DNA of 64,000 bases from Alteribacillus iranensis (GTDB taxonomy: Bacteria; Bacillota; Bacilli; Bacillales; Marinococcaceae): positions 232,849 to 296,848 of the forward strand of contig NZ_FONT01000004.1 of the NCBI RefSeq assembly GCF_900113025.1. The letters are read 5' to 3'. Both the position numbers and the translations under genes were made by a program. A model generated the notes under the pieces. That model searched no databases. It saw only the letters and a list, made by a program, of their open reading frames with translations, and was not told where the DNA came from. Shown piece after piece: positions 62,893-64,000 of this stretch. Within the stretch, counting starts at the first letter, position 1, and each line of letters starts with the position of its first letter.

Positions 62893-63981
62893 TTATATCT
62901 TTACAACTTCATTCTCCTTTGCAGAGCTGACTTGCTTGATAAAATCATCAAAAACGTAAGCTGTATCACTAGGCCCTGGATGTGCTTCCGGATGGAATTG
63001 AACAGATTGTAACGGAAGACTTATATGCCTCATGCCTTCTACCGTTTTATCATTCACATTACGAAATAATACTTCAAACTCATTCGAATCCACACTGTTT
63101 TCTATTACAACATATCCATGATTTTGTGACGTAATCCATACTTTTCCTGTCGTTGTATCGATGACCGGATGATTGCTTCCCCGATGTCCAAATGGCATTT
63201 TTTCCGTACTCGCTCCGTATGCTAGTGCAATAACCTGGTGGCCTAAGCATATTCCGAGAGATGGATAAGACTGGGTTAGTTTTTTTATTGTTGTAAAGTA
63301 AGGCTTCATTTCCATAGGATCTCCGGGGCCGTTACTGAATAATACACCATCCGGATAAAGATCCTGTATTGTATCATACGATGTGTTATATGGCACTACT
63401 GTTACTTTACAATCATTCTCTAATAATGCTGTTAGGATAGATTTTTTATAGCCAAAATCTACAAGGACGACATGGTGATTTCCGCTTCCATATGTCATCA
63501 TTTCCTGGACAGTCACACTATCGACTAATGCTGCATTCTCTTTTACTCCCCAGTCCTCATCGTCCTTCACGTTGCGTTCATTAAAAACGATTTTTCCTCG
63601 TACGGTCTGGTGCTTTCTAACAGCAGCCACCACTGCTCGTGTATCTATATTTTTTAAACCAGGGATATTGGCTTTCATTAATTTCTCTGTCATCGTAGAG
63701 TGGGATTGATAATGGTTCGGTGTTTCCGTCACTTCCCCTGCCAATATTGCAGAAGCAGAAACTTGAAAGCTTTCATCATCGGTTTCATTCAAGCCGTAAT
63801 TCCCGATGAGAGGGTAAGAAAACGTAAGAATTTGTCCGGCATAGGATGGATCTGTCATCATTTCCTGATAGCCTGTCATGCCTGTGTTAAATACAACTTC
63901 TCCCGCTATCTCATATTCTGCTCCTATCCACTCTCCTTCAAATACTTCCCCAGTCTCTAAAACAAGGTATCCTGTCGTCAT
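62893..63981 (-). CDS. carA: Carbamoyl-phosphate synthase small subunit
   Basis: Glutaminase subunit (362 residues) supplying ammonia to CarB for carbamoyl phosphate in arginine or pyrimidine synthesis. The N-terminal CPSase domain (GYLVLETGEVFEGEWIG, NTGMTGYQEMMTDPSY, then NIDTRAV) and class I amidotransferase domain with Cys in LGICLGHQ and the His-Glu pair in VQFHPEAHPGP are intact. AGAAAGGGGC precedes the ATG. carB, which normally follows at once, is absent: the next gene on the strand is an AraC regulator. It may be the arginine-specific copy separated from carB, or one of two copies. Confidence 0.92.
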   Translation of the reverse strand: MTTGYLVLETGEVFEGEWIGAEYEIAGEVVFNTGMTGYQEMMTDPSYAGQILTFSYPLIGNYGLNETDDESFQVSASAILAGEVTETPNHYQSHSTMTEKLMKANIPGLKNIDTRAVVAAVRKHQTVRGKIVFNERNVKDDEDWGVKENAALVDSVTVQEMMTYGSGNHHVVLVDFGYKKSILTALLENDCKVTVVPYNTSYDTIQDLYPDGVLFSNGPGDPMEMKPYFTTIKKLTQSYPSLGICLGHQVIALAYGASTEKMPFGHRGSNHPVIDTTTGKVWITSQNHGYVVIENSVDSNEFEVLFRNVNDKTVEGMRHISLPLQSVQFHPEAHPGPSDTAYVFDDFIKQVSSAKENEVVKI

Positions 63982-64000
63982 AGGAAGCCCCTTTCTTGTT

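Noticed and set aside
1-64000. tRNA, rRNA, CRISPR arrays, prophage or IS transposases
   Set aside because: No such gene or spaced repeat array was seen on reading through; only the two-copy palindromic repeat suggests mobility.

Overview
The window looks like chromosomal DNA of a low-GC, endospore-forming member of the Bacillaceae, probably a salt- or alkali-tolerant one. The grounds are strong GGAGG ribosome binding sites with frequent GTG/TTG starts, Bacillus-type families (YjcZ, DUF3231, DUF2512, YhfW, HemAT, AcsA, NamA, YocH-like LysM-3D), textbook Bacillus control sites (PerR box, CIRCE, S-box riboswitch), and many acidic proteins. The genus cannot be fixed from sequence alone. No rRNA, tRNA, CRISPR array, complete IS element or prophage is visible.

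Layout. 1-3.4 kb: a SAM-I riboswitch reading off the left edge, a CDF cation transporter, a catalase under a perfect PerR box, and a tiny YjcZ protein. 3.4-8.5 kb: an M20 peptidase/ATP-grasp ligase pair, an aldo/keto reductase and a Rieske-tailed FAD oxidoreductase. 8.6-13.1 kb: an SsuABC/NrtABC-type ABC importer divergent from a DUF4242 protein and an acyl-CoA-dehydrogenase-like flavoenzyme. 13.3-20.2 kb: a seven-gene minus-strand operon (rmlA-rmlB-GT2-GNAT-small EamA/SMR protein-wecE-YkoS-like) that appears to make dTDP-Fuc4N(Ac), load it on a lipid carrier, flip it and transfer it outside the cell. 20.4-28.3 kb: a TIGR00266 protein, a CoA-transferase with a LytTR regulator, a squalene/phytoene-synthase homologue, and cheW-cheA-cheR. 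28.3-34.3 kb: a palindromic repeat, a frameshifted fructosamine kinase beside an LMW phosphatase, pdxK, a GAF-EAL phosphodiesterase, and an oxygen sensor HemAT carrying an extra CZB zinc domain. 34.6-37.4 kb: a CstR-like repressor with its operator, a SulP transporter, and an ArsR regulator with a long palindromic operator. 37.7-44.3 kb: namA, acsA, a decayed aldo/keto reductase, htpG under CIRCE, and a second copy of the repeat. 44.3-50.2 kb: small membrane proteins, pncB, DUF3231, and a LysM-3D wall protein. 50.4-61.8 kb: a long co-directional run, gltA-gltB-dapL-dapF-glnA-PII-amt. 62-64 kb: an AraC regulator and carA without an adjacent carB.

How it works together. The nitrogen run couples ammonium uptake, PII sensing, GS/GOGAT assimilation and the glutamate-consuming LL-diaminopimelate aminotransferase plus epimerase, linking nitrogen status to the wall precursor meso-DAP. 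The sugar operon is the best candidate for an undescribed system: a self-contained three-component cell-surface glycosylation module with its own aminosugar supply. The chemotaxis genes and HemAT-CZB suggest taxis to oxygen, perhaps modulated by zinc or oxidants. Several loci address redox and sulfur stress (PerR-katA, CstR-like, NamA, YhfW).
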